The translations under genes and the position numbers were made by a program. Source: Thalassobacillus sp043497085 (GTDB taxonomy: Bacteria > Bacillota > Bacilli > Bacillales > Halobacillaceae). Taken from it: DNA of 64,000 nt. Location: assembly GCA_043497085.1 (NCBI GenBank), contig JBIEKI010000017.1. One strand, 5' to 3'. Each line of letters begins with the position of its first letter. The first letter of the stretch is position 1. Shown one piece after another: positions 44,404-52,779 of this stretch. Below the pieces are notes generated by a model. It saw only the letters and a list, made by a program, of their open reading frames with translations, was not told the DNA's origin and searched no databases.

Positions 44404-44676
44404 TTGGTGAAAACAAATTTGACCGAAAGTAATTATGCCAGGGAAGCAGACGGTGGCCATGCACGAATAACTACAGTAACGTTAAAGGGCGAGGATGGTG
44501 CCTTTTATCAGGTCGCCCTTAATCCGAACGGTTTAAAATTTGCCAAGAAGGAGATTACCTACAAAGAATATAAAAAACTGCAAAATAAAGAAACACGGAA
44601 CGCTTTTATAACTTTCGCTGGAACAGTATTCTTTTTAGTTGCTGTGATGGTTACAACAGCGCAGTACTTTACTTGA
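44404..44676 (+). CDS. Small membrane-anchored protein, unknown; start uncertain
   Basis: A 90-residue protein with a soluble N-terminal part (TTVTLKGEDGAFYQVALNPN is beta-like) and a C-terminal membrane segment (about 68-88), so probably tail-anchored. The TTG/GTG start at 44404 has no clear ribosome binding site. The frame is open upstream to 44289, through a helical segment EQEAYEYYEKIQENSLYELV, so the true N-terminus may lie there or be lost. No family recognised. Confidence 0.55.
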   Translation: MVKTNLTESNYAREADGGHARITTVTLKGEDGAFYQVALNPNGLKFAKKEITYKEYKKLQNKETRNAFITFAGTVFFLVAVMVTTAQYFT

Positions 44677-44685
44677 TAAATAGTA

Positions 44686-44735
44686 AAAATAGAAGGGTAT
44701 TATCGGGTATTATGAAAAAACACCCTCCTATTTTT
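44686..44735. terminator. Bidirectional terminator
   Basis: AATAGAAGGGT (44688-44698) pairs with ACCCTCCTATT (44722-44732), with A- and T-rich flanks, between two convergent genes. Confidence 0.6.
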
Positions 44736-45899
44736 TCAATTGGAGCTTGCATCGACTGGTTCCGCTTCTCCATAATAGTACTCGGAAAATACTTCAGCAA
44801 ATGCTTCGATGGAATTATATAATTCGGTGAGGTTGTTATCAACTCCTCCAAACTCCATCAGCATCGCCCGCTCGGTTAAATCCTGATTGTAAACACCGTT
44901 GCCTTCCATCTTCGTTTTAATAAATACCCCGCGACTGATTCCTGGATAATGCCGTTCAAGTTCTGCATTGATTTCTGTTGCAATTGCAAGGTTTTTTTCA
45001 AAGTTCTCATTTTCTTTCCCTACGATAAAAAAGAGACGGGCATAATCAATACCGTTAATCGTCTGTGTCGTTATCTTTTTTGGTTGAGAGTCTCGATGAA
45101 TATCAATCAAATACGTGATATGGTCCTCCTGGGAAATAGCCTCCTGTACAAGTTCCCGCGAGAAGTCATAAGAATGATTATAATTCCAACCTCTTTTTTT
45201 CAAGCCCTTTGTCACATCAGTGGTATCATGGTCCACCCCAACACCTCTCATTTCCAACTCTTTTTTCAGCTTACTGCCCACAGCAATCACGTTAGCATTT
45301 TTATTCGTGCTCGCTGCACCTTCGTTGGAGTCTCCTTGTAATAAGGGGTTGAATGCCTCCCAGCTATGTGAGTGATAAATAAGGACGGACTTGTTTTCAA
45401 TCACCGGCGCTTCCCTGTTTTTCTCCTCTTTCTCTTCGTTAGCAGCGTCCAATTCTTCCTGGTTCACTTCTCGGCCGTCCAACTGTGTATCACTAGGCGG
45501 AGGAGATTCTATCGGTAGATTACTGATATTTGTTCCCTTGCCGGCAATCGCGATTTCCGTATGATAGTTTCCCAGACCCGGGATTTCCCTCCCCAACAAG
45601 GTACGGATATCCCCTAATTCCACATTGGTTGCTGTTTTCAATAAATTAAATTCACTAACTAGTTGATCGGGAGTGTGGGACCTTAACGGAGTGATTTCCT
45701 GCGCCATCAGAAAAAGAAATGACTCACTGGGAAAAGCTTTGGAAACCGATTGTACGATGGTTGAGGATAAGTATGCTTTCAGCCCATGGTTTGTGACCAA
45801 AACAGATAGAAGAAGACCAGTTATAAAAAATGATAATAACAACCATAATAAGATTTCCCCGCCCTCTCGGACATAATGACCAGTAATTTTGGACAGCAT
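44736..45899 (-). CDS. spoIIP: SpoIIP, stage II sporulation hydrolase
   Basis: A 387-residue protein: N-terminal membrane segment (about 15-38), linker with acidic coiled stretch (about 140-160), and a catalytic domain with the zinc-ligand region VLIYHSHSWEAF (about 170-181), TYLIDIHRDS (about 262-271) and MLMEFGGVDNN near the end. SpoIIP is the amidase/endopeptidase that, with SpoIID, thins septal peptidoglycan in engulfment. The start at 45899 follows GGGAGATG. All family motifs are present. This suggests an additional copy carried by the element, if the host has its own. Confidence 0.92.
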   Translation of the reverse strand: MLSKITGHYVREGGEILLWLLLSFFITGLLLSVLVTNHGLKAYLSSTIVQSVSKAFPSESFLFLMAQEITPLRSHTPDQLVSEFNLLKTATNVELGDIRTLLGREIPGLGNYHTEIAIAGKGTNISNLPIESPPPSDTQLDGREVNQEELDAANEEKEEKNREAPVIENKSVLIYHSHSWEAFNPLLQGDSNEGAASTNKNANVIAVGSKLKKELEMRGVGVDHDTTDVTKGLKKRGWNYNHSYDFSRELVQEAISQEDHITYLIDIHRDSQPKKITTQTINGIDYARLFFIVGKENENFEKNLAIATEINAELERHYPGISRGVFIKTKMEGNGVYNQDLTERAMLMEFGGVDNNLTELYNSIEAFAEVFSEYYYGEAEPVDASSN

Positions 45900-46243
45900 T
45901 TTTTCATCTCCCACCATAACCTTTAATAGTCTAGCTTATGCAAATCTATTAAAAGAAATTACTAAATGGTAGAGAGATTTTCCTGTATTCATAGAAGAAT
46001 AAATAGTTTATATGCTCATATAAGGTTTCTAGGATCGATGGAAGAAATCATAGTGGCCAATAGAACTTATATGGTCCCGCCTCCACTTTTTATATGGAGG
46101 GGAAGGTTTACTTTATTTTCAGCAAGTTTTTAATCTTTTCTCTATAGTCCTAAGAACATGCGTTATTTCAAACAGTGAACTCTTTCTCAGTCATTATTCT
46201 ATTTCAAAAGGAATAAACATGAAGGTAAGGAGGGATGACTTTT
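45900..46243. other. Intergenic region
   Basis: About 340 bp divergent region. A short hairpin CCTCCACTTTTTATATGGAGG lies at about 46079-46099; no gene is supported. Confidence 0.45.
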
Positions 46244-46762
46244 ATGATTCTTAAAATGATAGACTTAAGTTTAATGGCTGAACACCTGCCTGTTCATAAA
46301 GCTGAAATGGATAAATTAGCCTCGTATATATGTAGCATTCAAAACACAGAGGTCAAACAAGTAGCGACAGAACAATACATGATCATGCAAAACCATGTGA
46401 AAGTGATGGTTGCTCTTATGAATCCGATTCAAAATGAAACCATCGAAGTCAATGACTTACATAAATGGGAGCCTGTTGAAATAAACTGTCAACAAAGCTC
46501 TATAGGCATAAGTCAGGAGAATATGCTTACAGAACTTGCAACTACTGCCGAAACGATGGCTAATAAAAATTTCAATTCAGGGCTAAGGATGAAAGCTGAA
46601 AATGTCCGTAACATTCATATTCATATGGCCCTACAGCAAATGATGATTCTCAATCGTTATCTTGCCTTAATGGATAAACTCATCAAAGACACAGCTCCAG
46701 AGAGTTCACGAATAGAGCAGGAAGAGACTTATCAGACATTTAAAAACATGTTTAACTTGTGA
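46244..46762 (+). CDS. Helical protein, possibly spore-coat (CotF-like)
   Basis: A 172-residue, largely helical protein. Two halves begin in a similar way (LMAEHLPVHKAEMDKLASYI and MLTELATTAETMANKNFNSG) and the Met/His content is high, resembling CotF-type or ferritin-like bundle proteins of spore formers. The ATG at 46244 follows AAGGAGGG by 9 nt; 46235 is too close. Next to spoIIP but divergent from it. The family call is tentative. Confidence 0.6.
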   Translation: MILKMIDLSLMAEHLPVHKAEMDKLASYICSIQNTEVKQVATEQYMIMQNHVKVMVALMNPIQNETIEVNDLHKWEPVEINCQQSSIGISQENMLTELATTAETMANKNFNSGLRMKAENVRNIHIHMALQQMMILNRYLALMDKLIKDTAPESSRIEQEETYQTFKNMFNL

Positions 46763-46856
46763 CAAGTAAAACTTTTTTACTTCCATTTATCCAAGCTTAC
46801 TTTATTACTAAAAGGGAGATATACATCCTTTAATTTAATAGGACAAAATTTGTGGG

Positions 46857-46904
46857 CTAGTGAATATATTGTCGCCAAATTGTCGCCGAGTTGTTGCCCA
46901 AATT
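46857..46904 (-). pseudogene. C-terminal relic of a second ICE integrase
   Basis: On the minus strand this reads NLGNNSATIWRQYIH and a stop. GNNSAT is identical to the tail of the integrase at 114-1340 (HFGNNSATSGST), and the DNA of this part is nearly identical as well. Upstream, the frame closes within about 20 codons. So only the last part of an integrase gene is left, just beside the tRNA fragment. Confidence 0.6.
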
Positions 46905-47012
46905 GGTTAAAAAAACTACAAAACAATCCTATTTAACCCTAACTCAATCGGAGAAAGAACTGATAAAATAGGTTTTTATCTAAGTTCATCACAACCATTA
47001 TTATTCAGTTGT

Positions 47013-47062
47013 CCACCTTGACAGGGGGGAGGTCGTTGGTTCGAGCCCAATCGGAATCACTA
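47013..47062 (+). other. 3' half of a tRNA-Val(GAC) gene (attachment-site relic)
   Basis: The sequence starts in the anticodon stem (CCACC), has loop TTGACAG with anticodon GAC, variable region GAGGTC, T-arm GTTGG-TTCGAGC-CCAAT and acceptor strand CGGAATC, then ACTA where ACCA is expected. The 5' half (D-arm and acceptor start) is absent. Anticodon-loop-to-end fragments of this kind are left by integrases that use tRNA genes. Confidence 0.75.
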
Positions 47063-47074
47063 AGTTCTAAATGT

Positions 47075-47117
47075 CTCTGGCTGTTGATGCTGCAACGGTC
47101 AGGGGCTTTTTATTTTG
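47075..47117 (+). terminator. Terminator of the former tRNA gene
   Basis: CTGGCTGTTG pairs with CAACGGTCAG, followed by CTTTTTATTTT, 15 bp after the tRNA fragment. Confidence 0.65.
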
Positions 47118-47333
47118 CCCTCGGTTACTGGCAGGAGGGAGTGACTGATGCCGACCTTTTAATGCCCTGCCTCAATCATATACCTCCCTAACTCATGGAC
47201 ATACTGCCTTAACTCCAAAAAGTCCGACTAACCGGGTGAAGCTAGTATGATCTCCATAAAAGAAATGGAACAGGTTAAGAAAATAAAAAAGACGGCGGCT
47301 TTTTATAGACGAAACAAAATAATAGCACTGGCT
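47118..47333. other. Intergenic region
   Basis: About 215 bp, no supported gene. A 58-codon open frame starting near 47249 runs through the next terminator and is probably not coding. Confidence 0.45.
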
Positions 47334-47390
47334 AAGTGCCTGCCCTCCAACGAGTTCACACATTACTCGAGCGAGGGCAGGCACTTTTTT
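47334..47390. terminator. Strong hairpin terminator
   Basis: Perfect 14-bp stem AAGTGCCTGCCCTC/GAGGGCAGGCACTT followed by TTTT. It isolates the copper operon from the left. Confidence 0.85.
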
Positions 47391-47441
47391 AATGGAAACA
47401 GACAAAAACTAGGGTTGAATATTTAAAAAGAGCATAAACTA

Positions 47442-47493
47442 TTGACAAAAATCGATTACAGTTGTAAACTAAAGTCAATCGATTACATTTGTA
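47442..47493 (+). promoter_or_regulatory. copYA promoter with two CopY (cop box) operators
   Basis: -35 TTGACA (47442-47447), 17-bp spacer, -10 TAAACT (47465-47470). Two cop boxes, TACAGTTGTA (47457-47466) and TACATTTGTA (47484-47493), match the TACANNTGTA consensus. The first overlaps the -10 element. Confidence 0.93.
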
Positions 47494-47513
47494 AACAAAA
47501 TGGAGGTATTCCA

Positions 47514-47969
47514 ATGGCCATAGAAGAAAAGACAGAGATTACGGAATCGGAATGGGAAGTAATGCGTGTGGTATGGACGCTTGAAAAGGCTACAAGTAAA
47601 GATATCATTCAAGTTTTACAGGAAAAAAAAGATTGGAAGCCGGCGACTGCCAAAACATTTATTGGCCGGCTCGTGAAAAAAGGCATCCTGAATACGGAGC
47701 CGAAAGGTAATAAGTATATTTATTCGGCTGCCATCAGTGAAGAAGACAGTGTGAAAAGCGTTACAGATCGTCTCTTCGATCAAATATGCAGTAAAGGTGT
47801 AGGGAAAACAATTGCCGACATGATTGCAGAAGTTACATTAAGTCATAAAGATATCGAACTGCTGGAAACTGCTTTAGAAAAGAAGAAAGATGAGGCAGTC
47901 GACGAAGTGGCCTGTAATTGTGTGCCAGGTCAATGTAAGTGTAGAGAAAACCACAACATGAATTGCTAA
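47514..47969 (+). CDS. copY: CopY, BlaI/MecI-family copper-responsive repressor
   Basis: A 151-residue repressor: N-terminal winged helix (ITESEWEVMRVVWTLEKATS at about 8-27, then TAKTFIGRLVKKGIL), dimerisation region, and the C-terminal metal motif CNCVPGQCKC (CxC-x4-CxC) that binds Zn or Cu(I). Copper displaces zinc and releases the cop boxes. The ATG at 47514 follows TGGAGG by 7 nt. First gene of copY-copA-glutaredoxin. Extra His/Cys tail NHNMNC is also seen. Confidence 0.95.
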   Translation: MAIEEKTEITESEWEVMRVVWTLEKATSKDIIQVLQEKKDWKPATAKTFIGRLVKKGILNTEPKGNKYIYSAAISEEDSVKSVTDRLFDQICSKGVGKTIADMIAEVTLSHKDIELLETALEKKKDEAVDEVACNCVPGQCKCRENHNMNC

Positions 47970-47993
47970 CAGGAAAAAAGGAGTGAAGACCGT

Positions 47994-50450
47994 ATGGAAA
48001 AGACATTGACTATAGAAGGAATGACGTGTGCATCATGCGCACAATCCGTTGAGAAATCGACCGGCAAGCTGCAAGGTGTGAACGAAGCAAGCGTCAACCT
48101 GGCTACCGAAAAGTTGAAAGTGGATTATGATGAAAGCACGGTTTCTCTGGAAGAAATATATGGAGCCGTGGAACAAGCTGGATACAAAGCCTTGACAGAT
48201 ACGGAAACCAAGACGTTCAACGTCGAAGGGATGACGTGTGCATCATGCGTTCAATCGGTAGAAAAAGCGACGAGAAAGATCGAAGGCGTCATCGTATCCA
48301 ACGTAAATATGGCAACGGAAAAAATGGTCATCCAGTACGATCCAGCTTTCGTATCTGTCAAAGATATTAAAGATGCAGTAGCTGATGTGGGCTATGAAGC
48401 GCATGAAGAGATTGACGCAACAAGCTCTGTGGATAAAGACCGAGAGAAAAAAGAGCAGCATATCAAAGACATGTGGAGTCGCTTTTGGCTGTCTGGATTA
48501 TTTACCATCCCATTACTTCTGATTTCGATGGGGCATATGATCGGACTGCCATTGCCAGGGTTCCTGGACCCACAGGTGAATCCGGTCAACTTTGTCATCA
48601 CACAGTTGATACTAACCACCCCGGTGATGATTTTAGGGAAAAGCTTCTTCACTGTAGGCTTCAAGACATTGTTCAAAGGTCACCCGAACATGGATTCTTT
48701 GATTGCATTAGGAACAAATGCGGCTTACTTGTATAGTTTGATCGCAACGATTTTCGTATTAATGGGAGATGCAAGCTATACGATGAATTTATATTACGAA
48801 TCCGCAGCTGTCATTTTGACATTGATTACGTTAGGGAAGTATTTTGAAGAACTATCGAAAGGAAAAACTTCAGAGGCCATAAAAAAATTGATGGGCATGG
48901 CTCCAAAAACCGCGATCGTTGTGCGAGACGGAAAAGAAGTGGAAATCTCCGTAGATGAAGTGACAGAAGGCGATATCCTGATAGTTAAGCCTGGTGAAAA
49001 GATGCCGGTCGACGGTATTGTTGTCGAAGGAACGACATCCGTGGATGAGTCGATGCTGACTGGAGAAAGTATGCCGGTCGAGAAAGCTGCAGGCGACAAT
49101 GTCATCGGAGCGAGCATCAATAAAAATGGAACCATCCAGTATAAAGCTACCAAAGTAGGCAAGGATACAGCCTTATCACAAATCATTAAATTAGTGGAAG
49201 AAGCTCAGGGATCTAAAGCACCGATTGCTAAAATGGCTGATATTATTTCTGGCTATTTCGTTCCGATTGTTATTGTTATATCAATCGTTTCGGGGTTAGC
49301 GTGGTACGTTGGCGGCCAGACTGGATTGTTCGCGTTTACCATCGCTATTTCCGTGTTAGTCATTGCCTGTCCTTGTGCGCTTGGTTTAGCAACTCCCACT
49401 GCAATTATGGTTGGTACCGGTAAAGGTGCGGAAAATGGTGTTTTAATCAAAAGTGGTGGAGCCCTGGAGACGACCCACGAAATCGAAACCATTGTATTTG
49501 ATAAGACGGGTACAATCACAGAAGGCAAACTGAAAGTTACGGACATCATTCCCGCCAAGGAAGATATGTCAGAAGAAGAGTTATTGACCCTGGCGGGATC
49601 GGCTGAAAAAGGATCAGAACACCCGCTTGGTGAAGCAATCGTGCAGGGTGCAGAAGCAAGCAATCTTACTTTTAAAAAGGTCGAAAACTTCAATGCCATT
49701 CCTGGACATGGCATCAAAGTGACCATCGAAGACAGTAACGTCCTATTAGGAAACAGGAAGTTAATGATTGATAACCAAATAGCTTTGGATGACTTTGCTG
49801 TGAAGTCTGATCAACTGGCCAATCAAGGGAAAACACCAATGTTTGTTGCGATTGATGGACAGTTGGCAGGAATTATCGCGGTAGCAGACACCATCAAAGA
49901 TACAAGTGTCAAAGCAATTGAAAAACTCCATGACATGGGTGTGGAAGTGGCTATGATTACTGGGGATAACAAACTTACAGCGGCCGCAATCGCCAAGCAA
50001 GTAGGAATCGACCGTGTCTTAAGTGAAGTGCTGCCGGAGGATAAAGCGGCTGAAGTGAAGAAACTGCAGGAAGAAGGAAAGAAAGTCGCAATGGTCGGAG
50101 ATGGCATTAATGATGCGCCTGCACTGGCCCAGGCAGATATCGGGATTGCCATTGGCTCTGGGACCGATGTTGCGATGGAATCTGCGGATATTGTTCTGAT
50201 GCGAAGTGACTTAATGGATGTGCCCACGGCCGTCAACTTGAGTAAGTCGACGATTAAAAATATTAGACAAAACCTTTTCTGGGCATTCGCTTATAACGTG
50301 TCAGGCATCCCAATTGCGATGGGAACCCTATACTTGTTTGGAGGACCATTGCTGAACCCGATGATTGCAGCAGCAGCGATGAGTTTCAGCTCCGTCTCCG
50401 TCCTGCTTAACGCATTACGTTTGAAAAAATTCAAACCTTCTACTGTTTGA
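47994..50450 (+). CDS. copA: CopA, copper-exporting P1B-1 ATPase
   Basis: An 818-residue Cu(I) pump. Two N-terminal heavy-metal domains each carry GMTCASC (about 9-15 and 78-84). TGES is at about 355, CPC at about 458-460, DKTGT at about 502 and GDGINDAPA near 704. The last segments carry the P1B-1 Asn/Tyr and Met-Ser motifs (FAYN, MSFSS). Two-domain length is usual for Firmicutes. The gene follows copY by 24 bp under cop-box control. No copZ is present between them. Confidence 0.96.
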   Translation: MEKTLTIEGMTCASCAQSVEKSTGKLQGVNEASVNLATEKLKVDYDESTVSLEEIYGAVEQAGYKALTDTETKTFNVEGMTCASCVQSVEKATRKIEGVIVSNVNMATEKMVIQYDPAFVSVKDIKDAVADVGYEAHEEIDATSSVDKDREKKEQHIKDMWSRFWLSGLFTIPLLLISMGHMIGLPLPGFLDPQVNPVNFVITQLILTTPVMILGKSFFTVGFKTLFKGHPNMDSLIALGTNAAYLYSLIATIFVLMGDASYTMNLYYESAAVILTLITLGKYFEELSKGKTSEAIKKLMGMAPKTAIVVRDGKEVEISVDEVTEGDILIVKPGEKMPVDGIVVEGTTSVDESMLTGESMPVEKAAGDNVIGASINKNGTIQYKATKVGKDTALSQIIKLVEEAQGSKAPIAKMADIISGYFVPIVIVISIVSGLAWYVGGQTGLFAFTIAISVLVIACPCALGLATPTAIMVGTGKGAENGVLIKSGGALETTHEIETIVFDKTGTITEGKLKVTDIIPAKEDMSEEELLTLAGSAEKGSEHPLGEAIVQGAEASNLTFKKVENFNAIPGHGIKVTIEDSNVLLGNRKLMIDNQIALDDFAVKSDQLANQGKTPMFVAIDGQLAGIIAVADTIKDTSVKAIEKLHDMGVEVAMITGDNKLTAAAIAKQVGIDRVLSEVLPEDKAAEVKKLQEEGKKVAMVGDGINDAPALAQADIGIAIGSGTDVAMESADIVLMRSDLMDVPTAVNLSKSTIKNIRQNLFWAFAYNVSGIPIAMGTLYLFGGPLLNPMIAAAAMSFSSVSVLLNALRLKKFKPSTV

Positions 50451-50504
50451 GTTATAAGGTGAAAAGGAAATAGACAATAAGTAACAGAAGGAGTGTGAAA
50501 AGTA

Positions 50505-50786
50505 ATGAAAAACAACTTGGAACTTGAGCTTTATACCCGCCCGACGTGCTCGGACTGTCAGGAAGCCAAAGAATATCTCGCTTCTAAGAGTATTGCGTAC
50601 CAGCACAAAGATGTCGGGGAACACCCGAGTTTCGAAGAGGAAATGAGGCAAATATCAGGTAACAGGATTGTGCCTTTATTTGCCTTTTATAAAAAAGGGT
50701 TGTTCGGAAATAAAAAACTGGTAAAAAACTTCATCGGTTTTGAAAACAATAAAGCTGAAATACAAAGTTTGTTAAACAATAAATGA
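50505..50786 (+). CDS. Glutaredoxin-family protein
   Basis: A 93-residue thioredoxin-fold protein with active site CSDC (about 15-18), the cis-Pro pair in RIVPLF and a C-terminal FIGFEN. In copper operons of Firmicutes a small glutaredoxin-like or CopZ protein often follows copA; it could deglutathionylate or pass Cu(I). CSDC is not the standard CPYC. Last gene of the copper operon, with a terminator right after. Confidence 0.85.
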   Translation: MKNNLELELYTRPTCSDCQEAKEYLASKSIAYQHKDVGEHPSFEEEMRQISGNRIVPLFAFYKKGLFGNKKLVKNFIGFENNKAEIQSLLNNK

Positions 50787-50790
50787 GCTG

Positions 50791-50824
50791 AATAGCCCCC
50801 TCTGAGTGACAGAGGGGGCATTGT
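50791..50824 (+). terminator. Terminator of the copper operon
   Basis: GCCCCCTCT/AGAGGGGGC stem with a 7-nt loop, then TTGTTG. Confidence 0.8.
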
Positions 50825-51126
50825 TGTCTCATTTTCAATATTCACTGCCAGAGATTAAGTCGATTTAGTAAGCCAGGTGATTTGCGCTGAATCATTACAT
50901 TCGTAGTGCATGATTGTTCAACTGGCGCGAATTAACGTGGCCGAACCAGTATCTTTTTAGGAGTAATCTTTCTGTTGGCAAAGATTTCTTTTTATTTGTT
51001 TCGTGGCAATAACCAAAGGACGTTTTAATGGTCTTCACTATTTTGTTTATTTTAATTGTTAGGTAAATAAGAAGGGCAGGAATATTGAAAAAAGCAGTTC
51101 AAATTCCTATATTGGTAATTAATGTG
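50825..51126. other. Gene-free stretch between the cop operon and immR
   Basis: About 300 bp with no supported gene. This is where the right-hand junction of the cargo with the ICE core is expected. Confidence 0.5.
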
Positions 51127-51166
51127 AAAAGAGATAACTTCCAACTCAAGGGAGTTATCTCTTTGT
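51127..51166 (-). terminator. Terminator of immR
   Basis: AAAGAGATAACT/AGTTATCTCTTT stem, T-rich on the minus strand, 12 bp after the immR stop. It would end immR transcription, so immA cannot be read from here. Confidence 0.8.
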
Positions 51167-51177
51167 TTAAAAGTATG

Positions 51178-51585
51178 TTATTTATCTTTTTTATCAAGTT
51201 CCTTGGATTTTTGAACTAGATACTGAAAGTAACTTTCTAATTCACGTAGTTGCTCGGGTCCCATAGCTTTCCATTTCTCTATATCAAAAAAAGCCATATC
51301 ATCTATTTCGTATTTTTCTAAGAGACTATTTATTTCATTTATTGAATCATGGCTTTTCTGCTTACTTGAGTATTTTATAGAAGGGGAGTCTGATTTCCCT
51401 AATAAATAATCGGTTGTAACTTCAAAGTAGTCTGACATTTTATCTAACGTTTTGAAGTCTGGTTCCCGTGTTCCACTTTCGTATTTTGCAATTGTAGAAT
51501 ATGACACACCAATGGTTTGTGCTAATTGTTCTCTGCTTACTTTTTGTTTTTCTCTTAAGCTTTTTAATCTATCACTAAAGGCCAT
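51178..51585 (-). CDS. immR: ImmR-type XRE-family repressor of the ICE
   Basis: A 135-residue repressor: N-terminal HTH_3 domain (about 5-60, VSREQLAQTIGVSYSTIAKYESG), then a linker and a helical C-terminal part (about 80-130), the size and layout of ICEBs1 ImmR. It is divergent from the xis side and faces towards the distant immA-int. In ICEBs1, ImmR represses the xis promoter and is cut by ImmA. Here the gene has a terminator at its 3' end and immA lies 49 kb further on. Confidence 0.85.
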   Translation of the reverse strand: MAFSDRLKSLREKQKVSREQLAQTIGVSYSTIAKYESGTREPDFKTLDKMSDYFEVTTDYLLGKSDSPSIKYSSKQKSHDSINEINSLLEKYEIDDMAFFDIEKWKAMGPEQLRELESYFQYLVQKSKELDKKDK

Positions 51586-51601
51586 ATAAACCCCTCCGTC
51601 T

Positions 51602-51717
51602 ATTTATATTTTATACTATTTGTCCAATTACTAAAACAAAATTGGACATAATGGATAATTAAGTGTTGACTTAGGACAAATCGTCCACTAAAATATAGTT
51701 AACAGGACATTTCGTCC
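51602..51717. promoter_or_regulatory. Divergent immR / xis regulatory region with repressor operators
   Basis: For the xis side: -35 TTGACT (51666-51671), -10 TAAAAT (51689-51694). GGACAAATCGTCC (51674-51686) fills the spacer. GGACATTTCGTCC (51705-51717) lies 31 bp further. An inverted pair TGTCCAATT/AATTGGACA (51621-51629, 51640-51648) faces immR. A third GGACGA..TCGTCC site lies inside the next gene. Confidence 0.8.
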
Positions 51718-51736
51718 AAAGTGGGGAGGTGTTAAA

Positions 51737-51982
51737 ATGAGAGAAAAATTAAGGGAAGTCAGGTTACAACAAGGTTATACAGATGTAGAAAATCTAGCAA
51801 CTATCGTTGGTATCTCTGCATCTTATTACTACAAGATTGAACAAGAAAAAAGGACACCAGGAATTAATCTAGCAAAAAAAATAGCTAATACCCTTAACCA
51901 CACAGTAGATGAGCTTTTTTTTAATCATTACTTGGACGAATCGTCCAAGGGAAAAGTGAAGGAGGTTGTTAAGAGTGAATAG
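51737..51982 (+). CDS. Small XRE-family DNA-binding protein
   Basis: An 81-residue protein that is almost only an HTH_3 domain (MREKLREVRLQQGYTDVENL; second helix pair LATIVGISASYYYKIEQ). First gene of the rightward ICE operon, with GGGGAGGTG before its ATG. Its end overlaps the xis start by 8 bp and contains a perfect 19-bp palindrome. It may act as a Cro-like counterpart to ImmR or as transcription activator; this is inference. Confidence 0.85.
   Translation: MREKLREVRLQQGYTDVENLATIVGISASYYYKIEQEKRTPGINLAKKIANTLNHTVDELFFNHYLDESSKGKVKEVVKSE
51931..51949. promoter_or_regulatory. Perfect 19-bp palindromic operator inside a gene
   Basis: CTTGGACGAATCGTCCAAG is a perfect palindrome around its central base and matches the operators of the immR/xis region. 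It lies in the last codons of the XRE gene, 26 bp before the xis start. Confidence 0.75.
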
Positions 51983-52166
51983 GCGGACAATGAACGTAAT
52001 TGAAGTTGCTGACTATTTAGGTGTTTGTAAAGATACGATTTATACAATGGTTCGGACAGATGAAATTCCACATTTTCGACTTCGTCGTAGAATTTTCTTT
52101 TCTCAAGAGACAATAGATTCATGGATAAAAGAGCAAGAATCTAATTATCAAGATCAAGCAATTTGA
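51975..52166 (+). CDS. xis: Excisionase-like HTH_17 protein
   Basis: A 63-residue protein of the MerR/excisionase type (VIEVADYLGVCKDTIYTMVR, then the wing IPHFRLRRRIFFSQETIDSW). Such proteins bend DNA at attachment sites and help integrase excise the element. The GTG at 51975 follows AAGGAGG by 9 nt and overlaps the previous gene by 8 bp. In ICEBs1, xis is the first gene controlled by ImmR, as here. Function by family. Confidence 0.82.
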   Translation: MNRRTMNVIEVADYLGVCKDTIYTMVRTDEIPHFRLRRRIFFSQETIDSWIKEQESNYQDQAI

Positions 52167-52230
52167 CTTTAGTTTAATACAAAATTTTAAAAAGTTAGGT
52201 ACACAAATAGGGACAAAAAGGATTGAGTAT

Positions 52231-52743
52231 ATGAAGAAAAGCCGTGTTGCAAAAACTTTGCAGGATTCAAGAGCCCGAATAGGAAAATCACAAGAGCAAC
52301 TTTCAATTGATACTTTTCAATCTAGAGAATCTGTAAGTAAGCAAGAAAATGGAAAACGTAGGGTACAGCCAGGCTTAACAAAACGATTCATCGATAATTA
52401 TAATGATCCTTGGATTGCACTTGAAGCAGCAAATGAATACATTGGGTGGGGTGTAACCCAATTGGATGGTCCTGCTGCTGATAACAACCCAAGCAGTGTG
52501 AAATCAGTATTAGAAGAGGTTTTAAATGAAGCACTTGAGTCTGTTTTAAAAGTTAATTTTAATACAGAGTTGGCTCAATCGATGCAGCAAAAAGATATAC
52601 GAACTTCTGCTAATAAGCTTGTGGATGTAGTTCATTGGTCAGTTGTATATTTAGCTATTATATGTGAAACGCAAAATATAAATTGGAGACAAATATGGGA
52701 AGATCATCACTCCGAGTTACAATCACAGGGATATTTAACCTAA
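52231..52743 (+). CDS. XRE-type DNA-binding protein with C-terminal domain
   Basis: A 170-residue protein. The N-terminal ~55 residues form a helix-turn-helix (RIGKSQEQLSIDTFQSRESV). The rest is helical and of unknown type (ANKLVDVVHWSVVYLAIICE). It lies 64 bp downstream of xis in the same operon. Phage and ICE genomes carry similar proteins in early regions. Its role is unknown. Confidence 0.72.
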   Translation: MKKSRVAKTLQDSRARIGKSQEQLSIDTFQSRESVSKQENGKRRVQPGLTKRFIDNYNDPWIALEAANEYIGWGVTQLDGPAADNNPSSVKSVLEEVLNEALESVLKVNFNTELAQSMQQKDIRTSANKLVDVVHWSVVYLAIICETQNINWRQIWEDHHSELQSQGYLT

Positions 52744-52779
52744 TGCTAATCATCTTTCCTTAAATAGGTGGTGGAAATA

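Noticed and set aside
47249..47425. 58-codon open frame beginning MISIKEMEQVKK
   Set aside because: It runs straight through a perfect 14-bp terminator hairpin with a T-run, has no ribosome binding site, and shows no known motif.
50825..51126. Gene or attachment site at the right junction of the cargo
   Set aside because: I looked for an att-like direct repeat of the left boundary near 1.9-2.1 kb and saw none by eye; no coding stretch is supported.
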